Shown: positions 1 to 8,940 of the stretch, piece by piece
Layout of the letters: each line of letters opens with the position of its first letter
Numbering within the stretch: the first letter of the stretch is position 1
Notes under the pieces: generated by a model
Told to the model about the DNA's origin: nothing
The model's database searches: none
What the model saw: the letters and a program-made list of their open reading frames with translations, nothing else
Translations under genes and position numbers: made by a program
From: Propionimicrobium lymphophilum DSM 4903
GTDB taxonomy: Bacteria; Actinomycetota; Actinomycetes; Propionibacteriales; Propionibacteriaceae
DNA length: 64,000 bases
Direction: 5' to 3'
NCBI RefSeq assembly: GCF_000423485.1
Contig: NZ_AUIB01000001.1
Coordinates: 124,001 to 188,000, forward strand

Positions 1-110
1 TTGTCGTCAAGGTAGACCTGCTCGACCTTACCGATTCGGTCGTTGTTTTGATCTACAACTTTGGCGTCAAACAGGTGTTCGTAGCGGTGTCCCTGGTTAT
101 TATCTGTCAT
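1..110 (-). CDS. PRC-barrel domain protein, N-terminal fragment (runs off the window)
   Basis: The first 36 or so codons of a minus-strand gene whose remainder lies outside the window. The translated start (MTDNNQGHRYEHLFDAKVVD, then a stretch with DRIGKVEQVYLDD) has the pattern of a PRC-barrel domain, in which a short strand ending in G-K-V is followed by V-Y-L-D-D. In actinobacteria this N-terminus often belongs to PRC-barrel/DUF2382 proteins of unknown role. The start is supported by an AAAGGATC ribosome-binding site at 117-124, 6 nt before the ATG. The family call is made from a fragment, so the C-terminal architecture is unknown. Confidence 0.6.
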   Translation of the reverse strand, partial: MTDNNQGHRYEHLFDAKVVDQNNDRIGKVEQVYLDD

Positions 111-205
111 CGCGGCGATCCTTTCGCATATTCAATATCAAATACTAAAGCCAACTAGGCCAAAGCGCACGCCGATACGCCGGCTTGGAGCCCAGTTCGC
201 ACTCC

Positions 206-1501
206 TTAGCGGTCCTTCGGTTCGTCGACGTCGTTGCTGGGGCCGCCATTGCGGAGCAGCCTGACCGTCGGCCAGCGGCGGGTGTGGTCGAGGACGAAAC
301 GCAGCTGGTCTTTGTGCATCACGAGCGCGGTGATCGCGAGGGTGGCCAAGCCGACGCAGATGACGCCAAACCAGATCGTCCATTCCGGGCCGAGCGCGTC
401 GCCGAGCCAGCCGACTAACGGGGAGACCAGCGGAGCGACGCCCATGATCATCAGGTTCCACAGCGCCAGCATGCGCCCTCGCATCACTGGCGATGACGCG
501 GTCTGGACGAGCGTGTTGCCCGTCACCAGCGCGGTGATGGTGAACAACCCGATCGGCGCCTGCAGCAGCGCGAAGATCAGGTAGCTGGTTTTGATCGCGG
601 CCAGTGCCGAGAAGACGGTGTAGCCGGCCATGCCGATCAGCACGTATCGGAGCCTGCCGCGCCCCCTTCGGGCCGCAGCCAGCGCTGCGATGAGCGCGCC
701 CGCGCCCATGATTGAGCCGAGCGCCCCGAATTCTCCGGCGCCCTTGCCGTAAAGCGCGGTTGACATGACGGCGTTGGAGATTTGGAAGTTGAAGCCCAGG
801 CCGCCGATCGCGAAGCCGCAGGCCAGCACGACGATGATGTCCGGGCGGCGACGCACGTAGCGCAGACCCGCGATGATGCCTCTGTCTGCCTGCTGAGCCT
901 TCGCTGGCGTCATCTTCTTGGCGTCCAAAAGCAGTAGGCAGATGAACATGCAGACGTAGCTGGCGGTGCCGATGAAGAACACCTGTCCGGTGCCCACGAT
1001 GGCGATCAGCAAGCCAGCGATGCCTGGGCCAATCAGACGGGCGGAGTTGAACGACGTTGAGTTAAGTGCGATGGCATTGGCTAGCTGATGGCTGGGGACG
1101 ATCTCGCTGACCATCGATTGCCTGGCCGGGTTGTCGAAAGTAATGGTGATGCCGTCTATGAAGGCAATCAGGTAGATCATCCAAAGCTGCGCGTTGCCGG
1201 TCACCACTAGTGTGCCAACCAACGCCGTCGAAATAGCGCCCTCCACCTGCATGACTAGCAGCAGCTTTCGTTTGTCGAAGCGATCGGCCGCTGCTCCACC
1301 GAATTGGTTAAGAATCAGGTTCGGGATGAAAGTGACGGCGGTCAAAAAGCCCAACGCGGCCGCCGAATTGTCCGTGAGGATGACCAGCACTAACCAAGAC
1401 TGCGCGGTCCTAACCATCCAGTTACCGATGTTGCTGGCCAACGAACCGGTGAACCAGATTCGGTAGTTTATGATCGCAAGCGAGCTGAACATCTTGCGCA
1501 T
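206..1501 (-). CDS. MFS transporter (EntS/MFS_3-like exporter)
   Basis: A 431-residue integral membrane protein with about 12 hydrophobic segments, the normal length for a 12-helix major facilitator. The N-terminus (YRIWFTGSLASNIGNWM, then QSWLVLVILTD) matches the MFS_3/enterobactin-exporter-like group, and motif A is present as GGAAADRFDKRK between helices 2 and 3. Proteins of this group usually export small molecules or drugs, but the substrate cannot be inferred here. The start is supported by AGGTGA just upstream of the ATG. It lies 24 nt downstream of the small PLDc_N gene on the same strand, so the two are probably cotranscribed. The C-terminal tail (DNDVDEPKDR-like) is short and charged. 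Confidence 0.85.
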   Translation of the reverse strand: MRKMFSSLAIINYRIWFTGSLASNIGNWMVRTAQSWLVLVILTDNSAAALGFLTAVTFIPNLILNQFGGAAADRFDKRKLLLVMQVEGAISTALVGTLVVTGNAQLWMIYLIAFIDGITITFDNPARQSMVSEIVPSHQLANAIALNSTSFNSARLIGPGIAGLLIAIVGTGQVFFIGTASYVCMFICLLLLDAKKMTPAKAQQADRGIIAGLRYVRRRPDIIVVLACGFAIGGLGFNFQISNAVMSTALYGKGAGEFGALGSIMGAGALIAALAAARRGRGRLRYVLIGMAGYTVFSALAAIKTSYLIFALLQAPIGLFTITALVTGNTLVQTASSPVMRGRMLALWNLMIMGVAPLVSPLVGWLGDALGPEWTIWFGVICVGLATLAITALVMHKDQLRFVLDHTRRWPTVRLLRNGGPSNDVDEPKDR

Positions 1502-1525
1502 CGCTCACCTCGATTGTTGATTGAT

Positions 1526-1780
1526 TTATAGGCTTCTCAGAAAATCTGGATCGTCGTCCGGGGCGCCGTAGCGCGGACCTCTGTTCGACGGGGGGTGGCC
1601 GTAGCGAGGGCGACCGAAGAATAGCCAGCAGAATGGGCCCAGGACGGGCGCCATGATGACGAACACGGCCCAAAGCCATTTGGGCATGACGCGAACTTTG
1701 CCAGCGGGTGCTTGCGCTACCTCGACGGTGCAGTAGATGGTCAACGCCACGACTGCAATCAGCAAAATTACTCGGGCCAT
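1526..1780 (-). CDS. Small membrane protein with PLD-nuclease N-terminal (PLDc_N) domain
   Basis: An 84-residue protein with two predicted membrane helices. The first is at residues 3-22. The second, about 36-56, carries the typical PLDc_N signature WLWAVFVIMAPVLGPFCWLFFGRPR (quoted in part: WAVFVIMAPVLGPFCW, FFGRPR). The C-terminus is polar, rich in Pro, Gly and Arg. Free-standing PLDc_N proteins are common in actinobacteria, and their function is not established. It is the first gene of a likely two-gene unit with the MFS transporter and is divergent from menE, so the 46 nt up to the menE start must carry two promoters or leaders. Confidence 0.75.
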   Translation of the reverse strand: MARVILLIAVVALTIYCTVEVAQAPAGKVRVMPKWLWAVFVIMAPVLGPFCWLFFGRPRYGHPPSNRGPRYGAPDDDPDFLRSL

Positions 1781-1826
1781 GCAGATAGTCTATCGACCCG
1801 CGCAACACTATCGCCACCAACCTAAG

Positions 1827-2906
1827 ATGAAGTGTGTGCTTGAAGTCACCGCTGCCGACCAACTATTAACCCGACTGCCCGATGCGCTGGCGGGGGAAGC
1901 CTCGCTGGCCCCGCTGGCTGCCGGGCAAACCCCGCCGGAAGCGCTGTTGCTCGACGAACCCATCGACGACGATATCGCGGTGGTGGTCACCACCTCGGGC
2001 AGCACGGGCACGCCGAAGGGCGTTGAGTTGAGCGCCGCAGCGCTGCTGGTCTCGGCAGAGGCCACCCGAAAGGCGCTCGGTTCGTTCACCTGGACGTGTG
2101 TGCTGCCAACCAGCTACGTCGCCGGTTTGATGGTTTTGGTTCGGGGGCTGGCCGACCGCGAGCACGGAGGGGGAGGGGTCCGATTCGCATCGAAGGACCT
2201 ATCCGATCTGGCTCCGGACCCTAACTTCCCGAACGCCATCTCCATCGTTCCGACTCAACTGGAGCGGGCGATCCGTGACGCACGGGTGGCCGAGACCCTT
2301 GCCCGCTACGAACAGGTGCTGGTCGGCGGCGCCGCGCTTCGCGCCCAGACCCTTGAGGCTGCAGCTGATTTAGGCATCACTGTAACCCGCACGTACGGCA
2401 TGTCTGAGACCTGTGGGGGCATGGTCTACGATGGGCGTCCGCTCCCCGGGGTCGAGGTGTTGATCGACGAAGGACGGGTGCGGCTGAAGACGCCGAGCGC
2501 GTTCAGCCGTTATCGCGGGCTGCCGGAGCTGACCGCGCAAGTGCTCGAGGGGAACATAGTCACCACGAACGATCGTGGGCGTTTCGTCGATGGGCAATTG
2601 GAACTATTGGGGCGCTTCGATGACGTCGTAATAAGCGGGGGAGTGAATGTGGACCTCGCCGCGGCACAAGCCGTTGTGGACGAGCTGAGTGCCCAGCCAG
2701 CGGTTCTATTTGGGGTGCCCGACGACGAGTGGGGAACAAAAATCCTCATCGCCGATGAGGCCGCCCGGCCGATCGATTGGTGGCGTCAGGAGCTCTCCGG
2801 GCGGCTGCAGAAGGCCGCGCTGCCCAAGCAGGTGCTCGCCGGCGCGCTGTCCCGGACTTCATCGGGCAAGGTGGACTTTGCGGCCCTCCGTGAGCGGGCA
2901 AATTAA
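1827..2906 (+). CDS. menE: o-Succinylbenzoate--CoA ligase (MenE)
   Basis: Activates o-succinylbenzoate with ATP and CoA in menaquinone synthesis. It is an ANL-superfamily adenylate-forming enzyme of about 359 residues, shorter than Bacillus MenE but normal for the short actinobacterial form. Visible motifs in order: the phosphate-binding loop TTSGSTGTPKG near residue 55, TYGMSETCGG (A5), LLGRFDDVVISGG (A8), and a C-terminal SRTSSGKVDF whose lysine is the adenylation catalytic residue. The ATG at 1827 is chosen because the upstream in-frame ATG runs into the divergent gene and encodes an unrelated Arg/Gln-rich stretch. It is followed by menA, menC and menD on the same strand, which makes the assignment firm. 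Confidence 0.9.
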   Translation: MKCVLEVTAADQLLTRLPDALAGEASLAPLAAGQTPPEALLLDEPIDDDIAVVVTTSGSTGTPKGVELSAAALLVSAEATRKALGSFTWTCVLPTSYVAGLMVLVRGLADREHGGGGVRFASKDLSDLAPDPNFPNAISIVPTQLERAIRDARVAETLARYEQVLVGGAALRAQTLEAAADLGITVTRTYGMSETCGGMVYDGRPLPGVEVLIDEGRVRLKTPSAFSRYRGLPELTAQVLEGNIVTTNDRGRFVDGQLELLGRFDDVVISGGVNVDLAAAQAVVDELSAQPAVLFGVPDDEWGTKILIADEAARPIDWWRQELSGRLQKAALPKQVLAGALSRTSSGKVDFAALRERAN

Positions 2907-2959
2907 TTTTGTCAGTGCGAAGTGGCATGATCTTAAGCAGTTGATTTTTGGAGGGAACG

Positions 2960-3844
2960 TTGGCTACTGCTGCTGAATGGATCGAGGGCGCCAGGCTACG
3001 CACGCTGCCTGCGTCGGTGGCTCCCGTGCTGATGGGTGCGGCTGTTGCGGCTAGCGTCGGGCACCTTTCGTGGCTTCGCACTGTGCTCGCCGCGCTGGTT
3101 GCGCTGGCGCTGCAGGTGGCAGTGAATTTCTCCAACGATTATTCCGACGGAGTGCGTGGCACCGACGAGGTGCGTGTCGGCCCGCAGCGGCTGATCGGCT
3201 CTGGAGCTGCGACACCCAAACAGGTGCTGCGCGCCGCAATCTACTGTTATCTTTTCGCCTGCGTCGCCGGCCTGGTGCTGGTGGCTCTGAGCGGTGCCTG
3301 GTGGCTGCTGGCGGTCGGTGTCGCCTGCGTGCTGGCAGCATGGTTCTACACGGGCGGCAAACATCCCTACGGCTACATGGGCCTGGGCGAGGTTTTCGTC
3401 TTCATCTTCTTCGGGCTGGTGGCAACAGCGGGAACCACCTACACGCAGGTTGGGTCGGTGCCCGCTGCCGCCTGGGCCGGCTCTGTGGTCATGGGGCTGT
3501 TGGCCTGCGCGGTGCTGGTTTGTAATAACGTGCGCGATCTGCCGCGCGACGCGCAATCCGGCAAGATCACGCTTTCCGTGCGCCTGGGGGATCGCGGCTC
3601 GAGGCTCTTCTACGTTGCTCTGGTGATTTTCGCGCTGGTCGCGCTGGGAGTCGTGGTTGCCGCCACCTCGCCGTGGGCCCTCATCGGGCTATTCATTCCT
3701 GGCATTCTGCTGCCTGCCTGCCGTCAGATAATGGCGGGAACGACCGGCATGGAGTTAGTGAAGGTGCTCAAGAGGACGAGCGTCGCCGAGCTGACCGCCG
3801 GTGCTGGCGTCTTCATCGGCGTGCTGATCGCGATGGTGATATAG
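2960..3844 (+). CDS. menA: 1,4-Dihydroxy-2-naphthoate polyprenyltransferase (MenA)
   Basis: Attaches the isoprenoid tail to 1,4-dihydroxy-2-naphthoate in the membrane, giving demethylmenaquinone. It is a UbiA-superfamily protein of about 294 residues with eight or nine hydrophobic helices. The first Asp-rich motif is NDYSDGVRGTDEVR near residues 55-70, followed by GPQRL. The second conserved site is NNVRDLPRDAQSGKITL near 190. The start is a TTG at 2960 with GGAGGG at 2950-2955; another TTG at 2948 precedes the Shine-Dalgarno and is unlikely. The gene lies between menE and menC, and the stop codon of menA directly abuts the menC start. Confidence 0.92.
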   Translation: MATAAEWIEGARLRTLPASVAPVLMGAAVAASVGHLSWLRTVLAALVALALQVAVNFSNDYSDGVRGTDEVRVGPQRLIGSGAATPKQVLRAAIYCYLFACVAGLVLVALSGAWWLLAVGVACVLAAWFYTGGKHPYGYMGLGEVFVFIFFGLVATAGTTYTQVGSVPAAAWAGSVVMGLLACAVLVCNNVRDLPRDAQSGKITLSVRLGDRGSRLFYVALVIFALVALGVVVAATSPWALIGLFIPGILLPACRQIMAGTTGMELVKVLKRTSVAELTAGAGVFIGVLIAMVI

Positions 3845-4807
3845 TTGCGCGTCCACGTTTTTTCAATTCCGTTACGCAACACCTTCCGGGGCATCAACGT
3901 TCGCGAGGGCGTGCTTATCGAGGCCGATGGCAAGTGGGCCGAATGGAGCCCGTTCGTCGAATACGACGACGAAATTGCAGCCCGCTGGCTGCGCGGAACT
4001 TTAGATCAACTGACCGAGAACCGCACCCCGGTTCGCGATCGGGTGAGCGTTAACGTGACGATTCCCGAGGTGAGCCCGGATACGGCGTACGAGCTGGTCA
4101 CCACTTCCGGGTGCAAGACCGCGAAGGTCAAGGTAGCCGGTTTGTCTAGCCTTACCGAGGACGCCGAGCGCGTCCGGGCGGTCCGCCAGGCGATCGGGCC
4201 GCAGGGCCATGTCAGGGTTGATGCCAATGGTTCTTGGAGTCTCGAAGAGGCCTTTGAAGCGCTGGAGATCCTGGGCGAGGTGGGGCTCGAATATGCCGAG
4301 CAGCCCTGCGCGAGCGTCGAGGATCTAGCTCGGCTACGCAAGGAGCTGGCAAAGAGTGGCTTAGCTGTGTCGATTGCGGCGGACGAGTCGATCCGCCGAG
4401 CCGAGGACCCGCTTCGGGTAGCCGCCCTGGACGCGGCTGATGTTGTCGTGTTGAAGGTGCAGCCGCTGGGCGGCACCGCCAAAGTTCTGGAGCTGGCCGA
4501 GCAGCTGGCTCCGCGCAAGGTGGTAATTAGTTCTGCGCTCGAGACTTCCGTCGGTATTCACGCCAGCCTGAAAGCGGCTTGCGAACTGCCCGATGCGCCG
4601 CTTGCCTGTGGCATCAATACTGTTCGGCTGTTCACCGGTGACGTCGTCCGGAACCCTCTGATCGCCAAGGACGGCGAGCTTGTGTTGGGAGAGACCCCGA
4701 CGCCCACGGATGAGCTACTGGAAGAGTTCGCCGCCCCCAAGCCTAGGGCTCGGTGGTGGAAGGATCGCCTGCAGCGCTGCCGCGAACGGATTAAGGAGCA
4801 AGCGTGA
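3845..4807 (+). CDS. menC: o-Succinylbenzoate synthase (MenC)
   Basis: Dehydrates SHCHC to o-succinylbenzoate in menaquinone synthesis. It is an enolase-superfamily enzyme of 320 residues. The catalytic K-x-K is seen as TAKVKVAG, and the metal-binding acids as VDANGSW, EYAEQP and AADESIRRA, with a second lysine in VVLKVQPLGG. The N-terminal capping domain and the barrel are complete. The start is a TTG at 3845, immediately after the menA stop (TAG). Its 3' end overlaps menD by 4 nt (GTGA). Tight spacing indicates translational coupling across menA-menC-menD. Confidence 0.92.
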   Translation: MRVHVFSIPLRNTFRGINVREGVLIEADGKWAEWSPFVEYDDEIAARWLRGTLDQLTENRTPVRDRVSVNVTIPEVSPDTAYELVTTSGCKTAKVKVAGLSSLTEDAERVRAVRQAIGPQGHVRVDANGSWSLEEAFEALEILGEVGLEYAEQPCASVEDLARLRKELAKSGLAVSIAADESIRRAEDPLRVAALDAADVVVLKVQPLGGTAKVLELAEQLAPRKVVISSALETSVGIHASLKAACELPDAPLACGINTVRLFTGDVVRNPLIAKDGELVLGETPTPTDELLEEFAAPKPRARWWKDRLQRCRERIKEQA

Positions 4808-6348
4808 GTTCCTGGGGGCTCAGCCAACACGTCCTGGCCAACTTGATCGCGTCAGGAGTGCGCGATTTCGTGCTCTGCCCGGGCTCGCGTAACACACCTC
4901 TTTCTCTGACGCTCGTGCGCTGCGCCCGCGAGGGGCTGGTCAACCTGCACAGACGCATGGATGAGCGGGCTGCGGGCTTTCTGGGGCTCGGTGTGGCGAA
5001 GGTGACGGGTGCTTGCGCGCTCGTCGTTACCTCCGGCAGCGCGGTGGGTAATCTGCTGCCTGCTGTCATGGAGGCCCACGCCAGCGGGGTCTGCCTGATC
5101 GTGATCTCGGCCGATCGACCGGCCACCCTGCAGGCTTCGCGCAGCAACCAGACCACCAGCCAGTCGGGAATCTTCGGCGCGCACTGCGTGCACACCGCCA
5201 ATCTCTATTCCAACGACGATTCTCCTGCCGCCTGGGCCAGCCAGACGCGTCGAGCCGTGGTTGCCGGGCTCGGGCTGCGCACCTGCCGCCCTGGGCCGGT
5301 GCAGATTAATCTTGGCCTCGACACGCCTTTGACGCCGGAGGAGGGCCCCGGCCTGGCAGCGCTCGTCGCCAGCGCAGATTTTTCACTGCCTGCCTCGCGC
5401 GATCCCCATCTCGAGGATCTCGAGTACGTGCCCGGCACGGTGGTGCTTGCCGCCGATGCCTCTGCCGACGTCGGAGCCGCGGCCGCACAGGTCGCTGAAA
5501 AAGCATGCCTGCCGTTGCTAGCGGAACCGAGCAGTAACGCCAGGCATAGCTCAAATGCTATTTGGAACTATGTTCCGCAGTTGGCCTCAGGCCGCATCGA
5601 CGAGATCAATCGGGTGCTCGTTTACGGTCACCCCACGCTTTCAAGGTCGGTTGCGAAGTTACTTTCCAGCGCAGATCAGGTGATCGCGGTGGGGCAGTTC
5701 GCCGATTGGCCAGATCCTGGCCTGACAGTCACCGGCGTAGTCGACGCGGTTCGCGTCGAGCCGGATAAGTCCGATTGGCTGTGCAGCTGGCAGAGCCCCG
5801 AGCCACAGCCCGAACGCGAGTTAAGCGGCACTTCCGCGGTCGCACAATTTTTGAGCCACGCGGGCCAGAACATCTTCTTCGGGTCGTCAAACTCGATCCG
5901 CTACGCGGATAACTGCGCCAATTGGCCCAAAGGAACTTGCTACGCTAACCGCGGTCTGGCCGGTATCGACGGTGCAATCGCAACCGCAGCGGGCATCGCG
6001 CTAGCTTCCGGAAAGCCGACGAGTGCGCTCATGGGTGATCTGACCTTCCTCTACGACGCTGGCGCCCTGCTGATCCCGGCGGGCCAGCCCCAGCCAGACT
6101 TGCGCGTCGTAGTTCTAGACGACGACGGCGGCGCCATCTTCCGTTCTCTCGAGGTGGGCGCGGCCGAGTTCGCCGACGACTTCACCCAGGCATTCGGGAT
6201 GCCCCACGGCCACGATCTCGCTGAGATCGCTCGTGGCTACGGCGTCGACGCGCAAAAAGTGGCTACCTTAGACGGGTTGAATAGCGCGCTTTCCAAGCCG
6301 ATCGATGGCTTGAGCGTCGTCGTGGCGGCTATGCCTCCGGTTGCTTAG
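4804..6348 (+). CDS. menD: SEPHCHC synthase (MenD)
   Basis: A thiamine-diphosphate enzyme that joins 2-oxoglutarate and isochorismate, the first committed step of the classical menaquinone route. It has 514 residues, slightly shorter than the 550 or so usual in E. coli. The N-terminus has the family hallmark CPGSRNTPLSL, and the TPP pyrimidine-binding glutamate region is RRMDERAAGFLGLG. The C-terminal TPP-binding region carries ALMGDLTFLYDAGALL and DDDGGAIFRSLE. GTG start, overlapping menC. The gene is convergent with the nuclease at 6329, and the two coding regions overlap at their 3' ends by 20 nt. Confidence 0.93.
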   Translation: MSSWGLSQHVLANLIASGVRDFVLCPGSRNTPLSLTLVRCAREGLVNLHRRMDERAAGFLGLGVAKVTGACALVVTSGSAVGNLLPAVMEAHASGVCLIVISADRPATLQASRSNQTTSQSGIFGAHCVHTANLYSNDDSPAAWASQTRRAVVAGLGLRTCRPGPVQINLGLDTPLTPEEGPGLAALVASADFSLPASRDPHLEDLEYVPGTVVLAADASADVGAAAAQVAEKACLPLLAEPSSNARHSSNAIWNYVPQLASGRIDEINRVLVYGHPTLSRSVAKLLSSADQVIAVGQFADWPDPGLTVTGVVDAVRVEPDKSDWLCSWQSPEPQPERELSGTSAVAQFLSHAGQNIFFGSSNSIRYADNCANWPKGTCYANRGLAGIDGAIATAAGIALASGKPTSALMGDLTFLYDAGALLIPAGQPQPDLRVVVLDDDGGAIFRSLEVGAAEFADDFTQAFGMPHGHDLAEIARGYGVDAQKVATLDGLNSALSKPIDGLSVVVAAMPPVA

Positions 6349-8116
6349 CTTTTCCCGCCTCTACCTCGTAAGAGTCCCCGTAGTTCTCGTTTAGCCAGTC
6401 GCGTAGCGCGAGCGTGGCGCGGGTGTCGTCTTCGTTGTATTCCAGCAGGCGCACCCGGTAGTGCTCGCGGGTTTTTACGTCGGCTGCGCTCACTGCCATG
6501 TCGAACCAACTCTGCGAGTTCAACCCGCTGGGGCTTTCGTCGCGCCAGTGGAAGCCGACGGGCCCGGTGGCCACCGCCTTCAGGCCGAGGCCGTGCGCGC
6601 CGAAAAAGTTTTTGTTCATCACCGCGAACAGGTCGAAGAAGCGATTGCGCATGATGCGAACCAGCTTTTTGACCTTCGGGTCGTCGATGCGCTTGGCAAC
6701 TCTCTTGATGTGGGTGCGCTCGTAGTCGGAGTAGTGGTAGACGAACGAGCCGGGGTGTGCCATCAGGAAGTCGTACAGCCAGGTCAGCGCCTCTGCGGCG
6801 AGTTTCGCCTCGGACGCGTCCGTCATATTTTCGAAGGACGCGAAACTGACGTAGTGGCTCTGCGGCTTTGGCGCCTTGCGATCGGTCACCAGGATGCCCC
6901 AAAGGTAGATTTTGTCTTCGATGTTTGATTCGATATCCAGGTCTAGCTCGTAGCGGCTGTGCGGTAGTTCGATCGGCCCCTCCGAAGTGCGCTCCAGCTC
7001 CACACCCGTCATCATCATCTTGGCGCGTTTTCGTGCCCGCCTTAGCCGCTCGTCTGGGTGGGGACGGTGCTGCACGTTGGGCAAGTATTCGTCGCGCAAC
7101 ACCACTTCGCTGGCGTTTGCCAGATCTTCGATGGTGTTGATGCCAAGCGCGCGCAGCGTGCTGACCTCGCGGGCGTCCAGCGGAGCCTTCTCGATGCGCA
7201 GGCTCAGGTCTGCCTTCGGCTGTTGCTGGGCGCAGACCGGCCACCACCTGCATGTCTCACATTCCTCGATGACGATCGGTGACACCATTCGCTTGCCTGT
7301 CATCGCTGACTTCGCAACCTTGGTTCGGAAATTGAATTCGTGTTCGTAGCGAGACAGCGCGGTGTGGTAGCGGAACCTTGGATACGGCCTTCTGGAGAAG
7401 GTGCGGATCTTCTGCGTGTCGAGGCTGGCCCACGAAATGACAAGCCCGTTCATGGTGGTCCAACTGTGGTTTCCTTGCAGCCTCAGGCTGCCACCCTTTT
7501 CGACGAAGCGGTCGCTGCCGACCACGCCGCCCATCGGCAGGCCAGCCCAGCCGAGCTTCTCTATCATCCGCCAATAGTGCGCCAGCTCGAGCAGATCGGC
7601 CTCGCGGTTGTAGCGGAACTGGGCGCCCGGCGCCAGCACGATGTTCTTGACGCCCGGCTCAGACAGGTAGTTGATGCGGGTGGGTCTGGGGTTGTCGTTG
7701 CGCTCGAGCACCCGGTGGTTGCGGACGATCGCAGGCGCATACCTGGGTTTGCCGTCCTCTTGGTCGACGCAGCGCACCAGCATGTCGGGGCTGCCCATGC
7801 GGTGATCTTCTTCGTCGTAGGGCAGCTCGGGCGTGATGATGATCTGCTGGCCGGATTCGGCTGCTAGCTTCGTCGCCTGCAGGCGTAGGGCGTGGTTGGT
7901 CATCGTCAGGTTGCGCAGGTCCGCAACGTCCTTTTGTAGGGCAAGGACGTCTAGCACCGCGGTCTTGAATTCCTGGGCGTTTTTGCGGATCATCTCGAGC
8001 ATCTTCGGGTCTGCGCGCCCGGGAGCCTCCACGTCCTCACCAGGCAGGGGCGTGTTCGGGTCGTACTCGTTCTGCACCTTCACCGGGCAGCTGCCAGCGG
8101 CCCGGGGTGGGAGCAT
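6329..8116 (-). CDS. TM0106-like RecB-family nuclease with C-terminal RNase H-like domain
   Basis: A protein of about 595 residues. The N-terminal half looks like a PD-(D/E)XK (Cas4/RecB-like) fold: an early cysteine (AGSCPVKVQ), then GSPDMLVR with a candidate metal-binding Asp, YAPAIVRNHRV, and a distal cluster CETCRWWPVC suited to a 4Fe-4S site. The C-terminal half matches an RNase_H_2 3'-5' exonuclease: LDLDIESN (DxE), YHYSDYERTHI and YNEDDTRATLALRDW. A helix-hairpin-helix-like segment (STLRALGINTIEDLANAS) lies between them. The ATG at 8116 is chosen. A TTG at 8140 overlapping the menG stop is the alternative, because neither has a convincing Shine-Dalgarno. Function in vivo is unknown; a role in DNA repair or degradation is inferred. 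Confidence 0.75.
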   Translation of the reverse strand: MLPPRAAGSCPVKVQNEYDPNTPLPGEDVEAPGRADPKMLEMIRKNAQEFKTAVLDVLALQKDVADLRNLTMTNHALRLQATKLAAESGQQIIITPELPYDEEDHRMGSPDMLVRCVDQEDGKPRYAPAIVRNHRVLERNDNPRPTRINYLSEPGVKNIVLAPGAQFRYNREADLLELAHYWRMIEKLGWAGLPMGGVVGSDRFVEKGGSLRLQGNHSWTTMNGLVISWASLDTQKIRTFSRRPYPRFRYHTALSRYEHEFNFRTKVAKSAMTGKRMVSPIVIEECETCRWWPVCAQQQPKADLSLRIEKAPLDAREVSTLRALGINTIEDLANASEVVLRDEYLPNVQHRPHPDERLRRARKRAKMMMTGVELERTSEGPIELPHSRYELDLDIESNIEDKIYLWGILVTDRKAPKPQSHYVSFASFENMTDASEAKLAAEALTWLYDFLMAHPGSFVYHYSDYERTHIKRVAKRIDDPKVKKLVRIMRNRFFDLFAVMNKNFFGAHGLGLKAVATGPVGFHWRDESPSGLNSQSWFDMAVSAADVKTREHYRVRLLEYNEDDTRATLALRDWLNENYGDSYEVEAGKAKQPEA

Positions 8117-8136
8117 GAAGTTTTCGTCTTGGTGAA

Positions 8137-8829
8137 TCAAAGTTTCCAACCGCGGTGCAGGGCGACGATGCCGCCGGTCAGGTTCTTCCACTGCACGTCG
8201 GCCCAGCCTGCCTCGCGCATCAGCTTGGTCAGCCCCTGTTGATCCGGCCAGTTGATGATGGATTCCACCAGGTAGTCGTATGCGACGTCGTTGCTGCTGA
8301 ACCGCTCCAGCGCTGGCATCACGCTGGACAGGTACCAGTGGTAAAGCATGCGGAAGGGCTTCCAGGTTGGCGTGGAGAACTCGGCGATAACCACTCGACC
8401 GCCGGGTTTGGTGACGCGCAGCATCTCTTTGAGCGCCGCAGCTGTGTCTTGCACGTTTCGCAGGCCGTAGCTGATGGTGACGGCGTCGAAAGAATCGTCT
8501 TTGTAGGGCAGCTGAAGTGCGTTGCCGGCCACGAATGTTACCTCGGGGAAGCGGCGCTTGCCCTCTGAAAGCATGCCCAGCGAAATATCTGTGGGTAGCA
8601 CCTCGGCGCCCTTGTTGCGGATCGCTTGCGACGACATGCCCGTGCCGCCGGCTAGGTCTAACACCAGATGCGACGAGTTGGGGTCAATGGCCTTGACCGT
8701 CTCGCGACGCCAGCGCCTGACTTGGCCAAAGCTCATCAGATCATTCATCAGGTCGTAGCGCCGGGCTACGCCGTCGAACATCGCGGCTACTTCTGCCGTC
8801 TTCTTACCTAGATCTGCTCGGGTTGACAC
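8137..8829 (-). CDS. menG: Demethylmenaquinone methyltransferase (MenG/UbiE)
   Basis: An S-adenosylmethionine-dependent methylase that finishes menaquinone synthesis by C-methylating the naphthoquinone ring. About 230 residues from the GTG at 8829. Family signatures: MFDGVARRYDLMNDLMSFGQ near the N-terminus, motif I VLDLAGGTGMSS, YGLRNVQDTAAALKEMLRV, and PGGRVVIAEFSTP. In-frame codons run upstream to 8940, but that part (rich in Thr, Lys, Ser) has no family similarity and would collide with the divergent ABC gene. The exact start is uncertain because no clear Shine-Dalgarno precedes 8829. It is followed by the nuclease gene with 20 nt or less between them. Confidence 0.88.
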   Translation of the reverse strand: MSTRADLGKKTAEVAAMFDGVARRYDLMNDLMSFGQVRRWRRETVKAIDPNSSHLVLDLAGGTGMSSQAIRNKGAEVLPTDISLGMLSEGKRRFPEVTFVAGNALQLPYKDDSFDAVTISYGLRNVQDTAAALKEMLRVTKPGGRVVIAEFSTPTWKPFRMLYHWYLSSVMPALERFSSNDVAYDYLVESIINWPDQQGLTKLMREAGWADVQWKNLTGGIVALHRGWKL

Positions 8830-8940
8830 TCTATAAAGGTTGCCACAAATTATTTCCTTGTACCTGCTCAAACGCTCAGATCTTTTGCACCCGGTGCTAT
8901 CGGTGTTGGCAGGTTTGGTGATTGGGGCAAGAATAGGCAC

